A DNA stretch of 57,229 nucleotides, taken from the NCBI GenBank assembly GCA_948467735.1, contig CAOKFN010000030.1, forward strand, positions 1 to 57,229, given 5' to 3'. The position numbers were made by a program, and so were the translations under genes. Shown here piece by piece: positions 1 to 8,196 of the stretch. Origin of the DNA: an uncultured bacterium (GTDB lineage: Bacteria > Bacillota > Clostridia > Lachnospirales > Lachnospiraceae). The notes beneath the pieces are model-generated. The model ran no database searches, was not told where the DNA came from, and saw only the letters and a list, made by a program, of their open reading frames with translations. Positions within the stretch are counted from its first letter, which is position 1. Each line of letters starts with the position of its first letter.

Positions 1-2
1 GT

Positions 3-2096
3 TCCGGAATATTTGGGGCCTGCCCGGGCTTGGAAGAGATTAGGATACCGGATACAGTGACGGAAATAGGAAGAGGGGCTTTTGGAAATTGCATCAACCT
101 TAGACTGACATTTATTCCTAATAGTGTCAAAAGCATAGAGGACAACGCATTTTTCGGCTGCGCAAAACTTGAATCAATAATCATACCTGATAGTGTGTTA
201 AGCATAGGGGGCAGTGCATTTTCCGGCTGCGCAAAACTTGAATCAATAACCATACCTGACAATGTGACAAAGATAGGGAGTTATGCATTTCAAAATTGTA
301 CGAATCTGCGGGCTGTTAATCTATCTAACGGAATCACTGGAATTCCAAGCTATGCATTCGCTGGCTGTAGTTCATTGGAAAGCATAACCCTGCCCTTTGC
401 GGTAACAACGATCTATGGCAGCGCTTTTGCGGATTGTATATCCCTGAAAGAAATCAACTGGAATGAAAATATCAGCGCAATAGAATCAAGCGCTTTCAAG
501 AACTGCGATTCCCTTGTCTCAATCGCAGTTCCGAATACGGTCACTACACTCGGCGGCTCTGTTTTCGCGGACTGCGACAGCCTAGCAAAAATAGACTTAG
601 GAAATAATGTTACCGCAATTTCGCAGAGCGCCTTTGAACACTGCGACAGTTTAACTGCTGTAAAACTGCCATACACGGTGACTTCCATCGGAAGCAATGC
701 CTTTAAAGACTGCGTAAAGTTTACGGACATCACCATCCCCCGCGGAACAACCAGCATAGCGGGCAACACGTTCAGCTACCCGGACAGGCTGACTATCCAT
801 GGGGTGCCGGGCACATATGCGGAAAATTATGCGAAAGAAAAAAGCATCCGTTTTGAGGAGAATGAAACAGCCGCATCGGCAGTTAGCCTAAAGGAAACTT
901 CTGTCACTCTGGCAAAAGGGGAGAGCCGTCGGCTGATTATGGATGTTACGCCTGCGGATTTCATGGATGAGGTCACTTGGGAAACTTCCAATTCTAAAAT
1001 AGTTTCCTTGGATAAAAATGGATTGGCGAGAGGCCGGGCATACGGTACGGCGGTTATCAAGGTCACAGTGGGGAATGTCAGCGCCCAATGCAATGTAACG
1101 GTGGCAGATTCGGCGGCGCCTGCACCCACAAATGTACCCGTGCCTGTGGAAACCCCGAAGCCCACAGATACGCCCGCACCAACGGGAACCCCGAAACCAG
1201 TGGAAACGCCAAGGCCCGTAGAAACGCCTGCACCCACGGGAACCCCCAATCCTACGGAACCTCCCATGCCAACAGCTTCTCCTGCCCATCAGCAATGGAT
1301 AAAGGACGAAACCGGACGGGAATACTGGTATGAAAACGGCGTGCGCCAAGGTTATCGTCCGGACGACCCCGCCTATCGGGGCAAGGAAATCTACGACCCG
1401 GAGAGCGACGCATGGTATTGGCTGGATAATGTCCAACAAGGCGCAAAGGCAGTGTCTAAGGACGTCTATCAGGAATCCGCCGCGGGAGACTGGGCCGAAA
1501 ACGCTGACGGCACCGGGAAATGGGTGCGCTATGACGGGTCAGGCCATATGATAAAGGGCTGGGATACGAATGAGAACGGAACCTATTATTTTGACCCAGT
1601 CTATGGAACCATGGCCAAAGGAACTGTCACCATAGACGGAAGCCAGTACCATTTTGATGAAGCCACCGGCGTTCTGACCGCAGGCCCCGTATCCGGGGGA
1701 AGCGGAAGCTGGATGTCCGAGGGCGGAAAGCAGTACTGGTACGAAAACGGCGTGCGTCAAGGATACGACCCTCGGAATGCTTCCTATCGGGGCAAGGAAA
1801 TCTACGACCCGGAGAGCGACGCATGGTATTGGCTGGATAATGTCCAACAAGGCGCAAAGGCAGTGTCTAAGGACGTCTATCAGGAATCCGCCGCGGGAGA
1901 CTGGGCCGAAAACGCTGACGGCACCGGGAAATGGGTGCGCTATGACGGGTCAGGCCATATGATAAAGGGCTGGGATACGAACGAGAACGGAACCTATTAT
2001 TTTGACCTCACCTACGGAACCATGGCAAAGGGCGCTGTGACCATAGACGGAAAGGATTATTATTTTGACGAAGAATCAGGAATATTGATGCGGTAG
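3..2096 (+). CDS. BspA-like leucine-rich repeat surface protein with Ig-like and cell-wall-binding modules (5' partial)
   Basis: The frame is open from base 3 with no start codon, and its first residues already fit the repeat register, so the true start lies upstream of the window; a TTG at base 30 is not a credible start. About eleven 23-residue LRR_5 repeats (pattern IP..V..IG..AF..C..L) fill visible residues 1-275. A Big_2-type Ig-like domain follows (about 290-367), then a Pro-Thr-rich linker (369-426) and two cell-wall-binding modules with motifs such as YWYENGVRQG, GKEIYDPESDAWYWLD and KWVRYD. Such proteins sit on the surface through non-covalent wall binding and often mediate adhesion; the ligand is unknown here. 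Repeats two and three are near copies at 69-bp spacing. A strong terminator follows. Confidence 0.9.
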   Translation, partial: SGIFGACPGLEEIRIPDTVTEIGRGAFGNCINLRLTFIPNSVKSIEDNAFFGCAKLESIIIPDSVLSIGGSAFSGCAKLESITIPDNVTKIGSYAFQNCTNLRAVNLSNGITGIPSYAFAGCSSLESITLPFAVTTIYGSAFADCISLKEINWNENISAIESSAFKNCDSLVSIAVPNTVTTLGGSVFADCDSLAKIDLGNNVTAISQSAFEHCDSLTAVKLPYTVTSIGSNAFKDCVKFTDITIPRGTTSIAGNTFSYPDRLTIHGVPGTYAENYAKEKSIRFEENETAASAVSLKETSVTLAKGESRRLIMDVTPADFMDEVTWETSNSKIVSLDKNGLARGRAYGTAVIKVTVGNVSAQCNVTVADSAAPAPTNVPVPVETPKPTDTPAPTGTPKPVETPRPVETPAPTGTPNPTEPPMPTASPAHQQWIKDETGREYWYENGVRQGYRPDDPAYRGKEIYDPESDAWYWLDNVQQGAKAVSKDVYQESAAGDWAENADGTGKWVRYDGSGHMIKGWDTNENGTYYFDPVYGTMAKGTVTIDGSQYHFDEATGVLTAGPVSGGSGSWMSEGGKQYWYENGVRQGYDPRNASYRGKEIYDPESDAWYWLDNVQQGAKAVSKDVYQESAAGDWAENADGTGKWVRYDGSGHMIKGWDTNENGTYYFDLTYGTMAKGAVTIDGKDYYFDEESGILMR
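1372..2007 (+). repeat. 225-bp direct repeat within the wall-binding region
   Basis: Bases 1372-1596 recur at 1783-2007, offset 411 bp (137 codons). By eye only one base differs (T at 1571, C at 1982). The repeat covers the GKEIYDPESDAWYWLD to TYYFD part of each wall-binding module, while the flanking module sequence has diverged. That pattern indicates recent duplication or gene conversion rather than two old modules under selection. Confidence 0.9.
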
Positions 2097-2107
2097 GCAG
2101 AGTAGAA

Positions 2108-2143
2108 CTGTCGGCAGGAGATGCATTCTGCCGACAGTTTTCT
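2108..2143 (+). terminator. Intrinsic terminator after the LRR surface gene
   Basis: A perfect 10-bp stem, CTGTCGGCAG (2108-2117) pairing with CTGCCGACAG (2128-2137), has a 10-nt loop and is followed by TTTTCTGTT. It begins 12 bases after the stop codon. Confidence 0.9.
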
Positions 2144-2301
2144 GTTCCTAAATGATTTCGTAGATCTAAATGTACTGAAGACGGTGAAAATAAAGGTTTC
2201 ATCTACAGGGCTGGGCGCAATTCATGAAAGAGATATATGTAAAACGGTTATTTACAAGATATTTCTGCGCATATCATTTGGCGCGCCGGAAGAAAAACTT
2301 C

Positions 2302-2330
2302 TTGACATACCCTTAACAGAATGGTAATAT
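2302..2330 (+). promoter_or_regulatory. Sigma-A-like promoter upstream of a gene-free stretch
   Basis: TTGACA (2302-2307), a 17-bp spacer, then TAATAT (2325-2330). The nearest gene start is about 370 bp downstream, so it may drive an untranslated RNA. Confidence 0.5.
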
Positions 2331-2610
2331 TCATAATATTAAAAGTCTGCTTCCGTGAATGGAACGTCGCAGAGCAGTCGGCTGTCGTGTACCTATAACT
2401 TCAAGGATCATCTTTCATATCATATTTTCAGCCTTTCGCAATATTTTTCGTTTATGTTGTATATATGAGTTGTGCCGCCTCCTAAAATATTGGAGGCTTT
2501 CAAAGCGTACTTATTTTGGCGAAGGGTGAAGCCTTGGCCGTTATGCGCACAGCAGCCCTTGAAGAAAGTGACGGCATATTTGCGGACGGACAGCCGGACT
2601 TATTAGGTTA

Positions 2611-2639
2611 TTGATATTATTGAGCAGATTAGATATAAT
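2611..2639 (+). promoter_or_regulatory. Sigma-A-like promoter for the first Rpn gene
   Basis: TTGATA (2611-2616), a 17-bp spacer and TATAAT (2634-2639), 66 bp before the ATG at 2705. The close match suggests the nuclease gene has its own transcription start. Confidence 0.7.
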
Positions 2640-2704
2640 ACAGATATGCAGCATGGATTTTTGCTATCGGGAAAATTCTGCTGTGGATACAGGAAGGGGA
2701 GGAC

Positions 2705-3703
2705 ATGGCGGAAACTAACATAGCACAGTCGATTGCGGCAGCAGGCAAAGAGGCCTTCTACGACGCTAATATCAAATTTCTGCTGGCGGACAGACAGGTG
2801 CTTGCAAGAATATTGAAATATGCTGTCAGGGAATTTAAGGATATGGAGCTGGAAGACATTATGGCTGGCATCGGCAGTGAGATTGAGGTTGGGACAAAGC
2901 CGGTAGACCCGGGCTTGTCGAATATGGGGCGGATAGCAGGATCCAATACGGAAGACAATATCCCGGGTGAGGGGAAGATTTTTTATGATATTCGTTTTAC
3001 GGCATACTATGGCATAATGAACTATGGCGTATCAAATTATAAAGAAAGGGAGATGAAATTTTTAATCAATGCCGAGGCACAGAAGTCAACTGATCCAAAT
3101 AAACTGGGGTATCATATCGAAAACAGAATTCTGTACTATCTGGCGCGAATGGTTTCCGCACAGAAGCAGACGGAATTTTACCACAGTGACTATGACAGCC
3201 TGAAGCCCGTGCGCAGCATCTGGATCTGTCTGGACGGCAGTGAGGACGGAGACTCCATTGAAGAAATCAATCTTGATAGGAAGACTGTGTTCGGAACGAA
3301 GACAGGTACATATGGCATGGATCTGATGAGGGGAATAATTATCAGGGTACGGACAGGGGAGGGCCTTAGGAAATCCCGGAATATGCTGATTGCCATGCTG
3401 GAAAAGCTGCTGTCGCGCACAGGGGCGGAGGAAAAGAAGCGCGTTCTTGAGGCAGAGTATGGGTTGAAAATGACAGCCGAACTGGAAGGGAGGATACAGA
3501 GCATGTGCAACTGGTCACAGGACATTGCGGAAAGAAACTTTGAACAGGGCATGAAACAAGGCATCGAAAAAGAGCGCTTGGATATTCTTATAAAAATGAT
3601 AAAAGCGGGCGTCATGAAGGAGCAGATTAGACTGTGCGGCTATACGGAAGCGGAAATTGCAGAGACGGAAAAAGATTTGTATACGAATACATCTCAAAAA
3701 TGA
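2705..3703 (+). CDS. Rpn-family PD-(D/E)XK nuclease / putative transposase
   Basis: 332 residues, ATG start behind GGAAGGGGAGG. The N-terminal two thirds look like the PD-(D/E)XK fold of the Rpn / PDDEXK_2 group: an aspartate in IFYDIRFTAY and an E-x-Q-K motif in NAEAQK are likely catalytic. The C-terminal part is helical and charged, with the EQGMKQGIEKER pattern common in this family. Known Rpn proteins are DNA endonucleases that promote RecA-independent recombination; the cellular role is unclear. It has its own promoter. The next gene starts 29 bp downstream with no terminator, so readthrough into the glycosyltransferase is likely. Confidence 0.85.
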   Translation: MAETNIAQSIAAAGKEAFYDANIKFLLADRQVLARILKYAVREFKDMELEDIMAGIGSEIEVGTKPVDPGLSNMGRIAGSNTEDNIPGEGKIFYDIRFTAYYGIMNYGVSNYKEREMKFLINAEAQKSTDPNKLGYHIENRILYYLARMVSAQKQTEFYHSDYDSLKPVRSIWICLDGSEDGDSIEEINLDRKTVFGTKTGTYGMDLMRGIIIRVRTGEGLRKSRNMLIAMLEKLLSRTGAEEKKRVLEAEYGLKMTAELEGRIQSMCNWSQDIAERNFEQGMKQGIEKERLDILIKMIKAGVMKEQIRLCGYTEAEIAETEKDLYTNTSQK

Positions 3704-3731
3704 TGCCGCAGAGAGAGGAGACAAAAGAAGC

Positions 3732-4661
3732 ATGAGGCTTTTAAGCGTGGTGGTACCCTGTTATAATGAAGAAGAAAGCGTACCGCTTTTTTATTCGGAG
3801 CTTATGAAGGTCCAGCCCTTTTTTCGGGAGAAAGAGGTGGAGCTGGAGGTTATTTATATAGACGACGGTTCTTCGGATGGGACGGTTTTGGAAGTGAAGA
3901 AGCTGAGAGAAAAGGACGAGCGCGTGCATCTGGTGTCTTTTTCCAGAAATTTTGGCAAAGAGGCGGCGATGTTTGCAGGATTGGAGAACGCTCAAGGGGA
4001 TTTCGTGGTCATAATGGATGTGGATCTGCAGGATCCTCCGTCCCTTCTTCCGGATATGTTTTCCCATCTGGAGGAGGGGTATGATTCGGTGGCTACAAGG
4101 CGGGTTTCCAGAAAAGGGGAGCCGCCTGTCAGGAGCTTTTTTGCGAGGGCTTTTTACCGGCTGATGAAAAAGATTTCCAAGACCGAGATTATGGACGGCG
4201 CAAGGGATTACCGGTTGATGACAAGGCAGATGGTGGACGCCATTCTTTCCATGCGGGAATATAACCGTTTTACCAAGGGGATTTTCGGATGGGTGGGTTT
4301 TCGCACCAAATGGCTGGAATATGAAAATGTGGAGCGGGCCAAGGGAGAGACCAAGTGGAACTTCTGGAAGCTGTTTTTGTATTCGCTGGACGGTATTACA
4401 GCCTTTTCCACAGTACCGTTGATGCTGGCCTCCGTGATGGGCGTGGTTTTCTGCATGATCGCGTTTTTAATGATTATATTCATTATTGTGCGCAAATTGA
4501 TATTTGGCGATCCGGTGTCAGGCTGGCCGTCCCTTGTGTGTATTATTCTTATGACCAGCGGGGTTCAGTTTTTTTGTACGGGCATTTTGGGGCAATATCT
4601 TGCAAAAACCTATATGGAAGTGAAGAAACGCCCTATTTATTTAATCCGCGAAAAGCTATAG
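3732..4661 (+). CDS. GtrB/DPM1-like family 2 glycosyltransferase, membrane bound
   Basis: 309 residues from the ATG at 3732, preceded by GAGAGAGGAG; the frame is open further upstream but only overlaps the Rpn gene. The GT-A domain begins SVVVPCYNEEES, with IDDGSSDG near 43-50 and a DVD metal-binding motif at 96-98. The C-terminal third has two membrane helices (about 225-255 and 265-290), as in polyprenyl-phosphate glucosyl/mannosyl transferases such as GtrB. It likely moves a sugar from a nucleotide donor to undecaprenyl phosphate to feed a lumen-side GT-C enzyme. GT-C-like candidates in the window are the genes at 46250 and 52761, but no direct pairing is evident. Confidence 0.88.
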   Translation: MRLLSVVVPCYNEEESVPLFYSELMKVQPFFREKEVELEVIYIDDGSSDGTVLEVKKLREKDERVHLVSFSRNFGKEAAMFAGLENAQGDFVVIMDVDLQDPPSLLPDMFSHLEEGYDSVATRRVSRKGEPPVRSFFARAFYRLMKKISKTEIMDGARDYRLMTRQMVDAILSMREYNRFTKGIFGWVGFRTKWLEYENVERAKGETKWNFWKLFLYSLDGITAFSTVPLMLASVMGVVFCMIAFLMIIFIIVRKLIFGDPVSGWPSLVCIILMTSGVQFFCTGILGQYLAKTYMEVKKRPIYLIREKL

Positions 4662-4746
4662 GCGCAGACGTGAAGGAACTGGCGCGGCGCGTTATAACCT
4701 TAACAAGTTCTTAGCGGGCATAACTCTTTTCTAATTGACCAAGATA

Positions 4747-4755
4747 TGTTAGAAT
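4747..4755 (+). promoter_or_regulatory. Extended -10 promoter for the Spo0A-like gene
   Basis: TGTTAGAAT has the TGn extension and a TAGAAT -10 hexamer; the -35 region (TTTTCT at 4727-4732) is poor. It lies 56 bp before the GTG start at 4811. Confidence 0.45.
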
Positions 4756-4810
4756 TTATTTATTCAGTGCAGTGGGGAAGCAGCAATCAACATAAGAAAG
4801 GGGAATTCGT

Positions 4811-5188
4811 GTGGAGATTATTGCTGTAAAGGATTGCGAACTGGAGAAGTATATTACAAAAATTATGTTGGACATAGGGGTACCGGCACATTTAAAGGGT
4901 TATCATTATTTGAGGGATGCTATTTTATTGTCAGGAAGGGACATGGAGGTGGTAAGCAGTGTGACAAAATTGCTGTATCCAACGATTGCCAGAAGGTTTA
5001 AGACGACGGATCAGAAGGTGGAGCGTGCGATACGCAATGCAATAGAGGTGTCATGGAACAGAGGAAATGTGCAGACTTTTGAAACCTTGTTTGGATATTC
5101 TGCCTCATCGGGCAAAACGAGACCTACAAACAGCGAATACATTGCGCGTATCGCGGATAAAGTCCGACTTGATTTTAAAGCAATGTAG
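4811..5188 (+). CDS. Stand-alone Spo0A C-terminal (effector) domain protein
   Basis: 125 residues, GTG start behind AAAGGGG. Almost the whole protein aligns by eye with the Spo0A DNA-binding domain: GVPAHLKGYHYLRDAI, ITKIMLDIG, LYPTIARRFKTTDQKVERA and the C-terminal TNSEYIARIADKVR are its signatures. There is no receiver domain and no phosphoacceptor aspartate. Spo0A uses this domain to bind 0A boxes (TGTCGAA), so this may be a constitutive competitor or regulator at Spo0A-like sites. It has its own promoter-like element, a strong terminator, and lies directly before the polysaccharide locus. The domain call is secure; the target genes are unknown. Confidence 0.88.
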   Translation: MEIIAVKDCELEKYITKIMLDIGVPAHLKGYHYLRDAILLSGRDMEVVSSVTKLLYPTIARRFKTTDQKVERAIRNAIEVSWNRGNVQTFETLFGYSASSGKTRPTNSEYIARIADKVRLDFKAM

Positions 5189-5239
5189 TTATATACAAAA
5201 GAGAAACAGTAAATAGACATGCTTCTTACTGCGCGAATA

Positions 5240-5270
5240 AAAAGCAGCCGGGTAAAATCCGGCTGCTTTT
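5240..5270 (+). terminator. Intrinsic terminator after the Spo0A-like gene
   Basis: A perfect 12-bp stem, AAAAGCAGCCGG (5240-5251) with CCGGCTGCTTTT (5259-5270), has a 7-nt loop and a U-rich 3' arm. The symmetry allows function in both directions. Confidence 0.92.
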
Positions 5271-5271
5271 G

Positions 5272-5300
5272 TGGACTTAAAAGGATAATTATGGTACAAT
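5272..5300 (+). promoter_or_regulatory. Promoter at the head of the polysaccharide locus
   Basis: TGGACT (5272-5277), 17 bp, TACAAT (5295-5300) with a TGG extension of the -10 region. It sits immediately after a strong terminator and 84 bp before the GTG start at 5384, and is the best candidate to start the long co-oriented locus. Confidence 0.6.
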
Positions 5301-5383
5301 ACCCGTAAAGTTGAAAGCAAGACAGAAGACGGATATGAAAAGGGTGACATTTCAATTATAGGATAAAAATAAGAGGGAATGCT

Positions 5384-6460
5384 GTGAAGAAGAATACATG
5401 TATGGATTATCTGATTCAGGGGGAAATTGTTATTATCGGGGCGGCGGAAGCGGCGCACTTGTCCTCCCTTCTATTAAAATGGTCATTTTCGAGGTGCTCC
5501 ATGCTGTTTTTGGGGCTGGCCGGGGCTGTATGCGTACTGGCGGCAGCGGCTCTGCTCCTGCGGAATAGGAAGAAGAGGCGCTTTGGGGGAGAAAACGGCA
5601 GAGGACAGAAGAAAGAGGGGCGGCGCCGAAGGCAGTCCGGGCCCCAAAGGGGGGCGGAGCGGGCATTGTTTCTGCTCTTTGCAATGATTTTGCTATCACA
5701 GCTGCTTTATCTTTGTATCGGACAGAATCGCTATCGGCAGGGAGATATGACGGTGGAAACTGTGGGGAGCTTTCTTGCGGCCGACGGCATTTATCATGTG
5801 AATCCCATGACGGGTTTTCCCTTTGCGGAAGGAATTCCCTTGCGGCTGAAAATTCTGTGTCTGCCCACGCTGTACGGCAGTATATGCAGGATATTCGGGC
5901 TGGATTCCAAAGTGGTGGTGTGGGAAATCGTTCCCATGATTACGCTGCTTAGCTGTTATGCGGCGTTCGCTTCGCTTGGCCGCTGTCTTTTTCCGGATGA
6001 AGGGGGCGAGAGCTGCGGAGGCTTTGCCGCAGGCCAAAGCGCCGCGGGAGGCAAGGCATCCGCCGCAGGCCAAAGCACCCCCGGACAAGCCATCCTTCGC
6101 AGGAATCGGACAGGACGGCTCTGTTTTTTAATCGTGGTATCGCTGATTCTATGGTCGGGGACTTATTTTGAGGGAATGGACGGGTTTCAGGCGCTCTACT
6201 GCGGCTGGCGGGGAACGGCGATACGAAACTGCGTTTTCCTGCCTTGGCTTCTGTCCCTGTGTCTGAGGAGAAAGTGGTTCAGCGCGGTTTTATGCGTTCT
6301 GGCGGAGGCCTGCATGGTGTGGACGCTTTACGGCATGGGGGTCTGTCTGCTGACTGCGGCGGGAATGGCGGCCGCAGGGATATTGTGCCGGAAATTTTCG
6401 CTTCCCCTGCCTTGGGCAGAAGATTCTTCCGCAGCTGAGGGAAAGGGGGACGTCAAATGA
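5384..6460 (+). CDS. Polytopic membrane protein of unknown function, first of a coupled pair
   Basis: 358 residues, GTG start behind AAGAGGGA. About six or seven hydrophobic segments are visible (near 35-60, 90-112, 175-200, 240-262, 275-295, 300-340), separated by an Arg/Lys-rich cytoplasmic stretch (60-90) and a Gly-Ala-Ser-rich loop (about 205-235) with a short 12-residue repetition. It reads like one half of a GT-C-type or DUF6077-like membrane protein, but I cannot assign a family with confidence. The next gene starts within its stop codon (ATGA), so the two are translationally coupled and probably act together. Confidence 0.6.
   Translation: MKKNTCMDYLIQGEIVIIGAAEAAHLSSLLLKWSFSRCSMLFLGLAGAVCVLAAAALLLRNRKKRRFGGENGRGQKKEGRRRRQSGPQRGAERALFLLFAMILLSQLLYLCIGQNRYRQGDMTVETVGSFLAADGIYHVNPMTGFPFAEGIPLRLKILCLPTLYGSICRIFGLDSKVVVWEIVPMITLLSCYAAFASLGRCLFPDEGGESCGGFAAGQSAAGGKASAAGQSTPGQAILRRNRTGRLCFLIVVSLILWSGTYFEGMDGFQALYCGWRGTAIRNCVFLPWLLSLCLRRKWFSAVLCVLAEACMVWTLYGMGVCLLTAAGMAAAGILCRKFSLPLPWAEDSSAAEGKGDVK
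6026..6076 (+). repeat. In-frame 36-bp-spaced short repeat
   Basis: GCCGCAGGCCAAAGC occurs at 6026-6040 and again at 6062-6076, exactly 36 bp apart, encoding AAGQS twice in a Gly-Ala-Ser-rich loop. The rest of the unit is diverged. It resembles a decayed or starting minisatellite. Confidence 0.6.
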
Positions 6461-7296
6461 CGGAATTCTTAGAAAATGTCCGAAACGCGTGGCTTGGATG
6501 GAAAAATTACACGGACGACGGCAAACTGGCCGCGCTGCTTGCGGCATCCCTTTTCTTTTTATGGTGCCGCAGAAAAAAGGTGCGGAAGGTATCGTTTCTG
6601 TTATACGCGTCCGTGGCCGCAGTCTGCTGTATTTTGCCGTTGACGGCGGCTTTGTTGATGGTGTATCAGACTAGATTTTACGATTATGAGTGGATTTGGA
6701 GCCTTGTGCCGCTGACTGCCGCCGCGGCATATGGGGGGACTATGTTTCTGGGGGAGTGCTGGGGGGATTTCAAGGCTTCCGGATGGCGCAGGGGAGTTCC
6801 GGCGACGGCCCTTTTATTTTCGGCGCTTCTGCTTGCCGGCGGGCCGGGAGGGGCGGCATGGGATGAGGAGACTGAGAAGACGCAGAGAGTGCGTGCCTGC
6901 GGGATATTGGCGCAGGTATTGGAGCTGCGCTGCGACGGGGAAATCTGTCTGTGGGCGCCCAGAGAAATTATGGAATATGCCAGAGAGATGGACGGCCGTA
7001 TTCTGCTTCCCTATGGAAGAAATATGTGGGATGCTTCCCTGAACGCATATTCTTACGATACTTATGATGAAAAAACCACAGCGTTGTATCAATGGATGGA
7101 ACAGTTTGGCGGGGAGAAAGACAAGGACCATGTGGAAATACCGATGGAAAAATGTCTGGAAAATGCGGAAAACGCAGGAGTGAACTGCATTCTGCTTCCG
7201 GAAGAGGCGCCTGCGGAATTGATACGGGAAATGGAAAAGGCATTGGATGTGAACGCGGGGCTGCTGGAGGGATACTGGATTATATGGACGAGCTGA
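6457..7296 (+). CDS. Membrane protein of unknown function, second of a coupled pair
   Basis: 279 residues; the ATG overlaps the previous stop codon by four bases. Four hydrophobic segments occupy the first half (about 25-40, 48-72, 80-98, 110-130), with TRFYDYEWIWSLVP between the second and third. The second half (about 140-279) is soluble, acidic, and contains GEICLWAPREI and GVNCILLPEEAP, as if forming a small Rossmann-like domain outside the membrane. With the preceding gene it may form a two-subunit membrane enzyme or transporter. A single frameshifted gene was considered, but the ATGA junction looks natural. No family assigned. Confidence 0.6.
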   Translation: MTEFLENVRNAWLGWKNYTDDGKLAALLAASLFFLWCRRKKVRKVSFLLYASVAAVCCILPLTAALLMVYQTRFYDYEWIWSLVPLTAAAAYGGTMFLGECWGDFKASGWRRGVPATALLFSALLLAGGPGGAAWDEETEKTQRVRACGILAQVLELRCDGEICLWAPREIMEYAREMDGRILLPYGRNMWDASLNAYSYDTYDEKTTALYQWMEQFGGEKDKDHVEIPMEKCLENAENAGVNCILLPEEAPAELIREMEKALDVNAGLLEGYWIIWTS

Positions 7297-8042
7297 TTAG
7301 TATTATCGTACCTGTCTATCATGCGGAAAAATATATCGAAGAGACCATGGATTGCGTTTCCGCCCAGACATATACGAATTGGGAGCTTCTTCTGGTAGAG
7401 GATGGCGGAAGCGACAGGACTGTGGAAATCATTCAAAACTATGTGGAGAAAAAGGGAGAATCCAGAATTCGTCTCCTGCGGCAGCCGGCCAATCTGGGAG
7501 CGGCCCGGGCAAGGAACAGGGGGCTTCTGGAGGCCGGGGGGAGATATATCGCTTATCTGGATGCGGATGATTTATGGACGCCGGATAAGCTGGAGAAGGA
7601 GCTTAAATTTATGAAGGAGAAGGGGGCCGCCTTTGTGTTCACCGGCTACGAGTTTGCCGACGAAAAAGGCAGGGGAACCGGAAAGGTGGTTCATGTGCCG
7701 GAAACCTTAAGCTACAGGCAGGCGCTCTCCAACACTACCATTTTTACCACCACGGTAATGTTTGACACTGAGAAAATCGGCAAAGAGCTTTTGGAAATGC
7801 CCGTCATGAAAAGCGAGGATACGGCATTGTGGTTCCGGGTGCTGCGCAGCGGTTATCTGGCCTACGGTCTGGATGAAAATCTGGTAAAATACCGTCGGAC
7901 GGGGAAGACGCTTTCTTCCAATAAGCTGGAGGCAATCCGCCGTATTTGGAACTTGTACCGCAGAGCGGAGGGACTGGGGCTGTTGACCAGCGCCTATCAT
8001 TTCTGTTTCTGGGCGGTAAGAGCCGTGAAAAGAAGGGTATAG
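7284..8042 (+). CDS. Family 2 glycosyltransferase
   Basis: 252 residues from the ATG at 7284, behind CTGGAGGGA; it overlaps the end of the upstream gene by 13 bases. A GT-A fold is evident: ISIIVPVYHAEKYIEET at the N-terminus, VEDGGSDRT near 38-46, and a DADD metal/nucleotide motif at 93-96. EDTALWFRVLRSG near 175 matches the ED acceptor region of capsule and teichoic acid GT2 enzymes. Probably cytoplasmic and membrane associated, adding one sugar to the lipid-linked repeat. Donor and linkage cannot be read from sequence. Confidence 0.88.
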   Translation: MDELISIIVPVYHAEKYIEETMDCVSAQTYTNWELLLVEDGGSDRTVEIIQNYVEKKGESRIRLLRQPANLGAARARNRGLLEAGGRYIAYLDADDLWTPDKLEKELKFMKEKGAAFVFTGYEFADEKGRGTGKVVHVPETLSYRQALSNTTIFTTTVMFDTEKIGKELLEMPVMKSEDTALWFRVLRSGYLAYGLDENLVKYRRTGKTLSSNKLEAIRRIWNLYRRAEGLGLLTSAYHFCFWAVRAVKRRV

Positions 8043-8059
8043 TAATAAAAGGATATTTG

Positions 8060-8068
8060 TGGTATATT
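8060..8068 (+). promoter_or_regulatory. Possible internal extended -10 promoter
   Basis: TGGTATATT fits an extended -10 element (TGn plus TATATT), but no -35 hexamer is visible. It lies in the 154-bp gap before the sugar transferase gene at 8197, one of the larger gaps in the locus. Confidence 0.3.
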
Positions 8069-8196
8069 AGTAGGAAGCAGGGGCAGCTTTCTATCATCGA
8101 ACGCGGCACAAAGGTATGTGCCTTTTACCAGACGCGGCGTGTTTATGCTATGGGAAGCCTTTGGCGATTATCTATCCTATAGGGAGGAGCCTTGAT

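Larger units (their letters stand above)
2144..2704. other. 561-bp intergenic region without a convincing gene
   Basis: No ORF here has a ribosome binding site or recognisable product. It holds two promoter-like sequences (2302-2330 and 2611-2639) and a small hairpin, GCCTCC (2477-2482) with GGAGGC (2492-2497), followed by TTTC. The stretch between the first promoter and the hairpin (about 2337-2500) could be a short untranslated transcript, but nothing in it matches an RNA family known to me. Confidence 0.5.

Noticed and set aside
5384..7296. One membrane protein gene split by a frameshift
   Set aside because: The ATGA overlap and natural protein ends look like coupled genes. A single fused homologue in relatives would reopen this.
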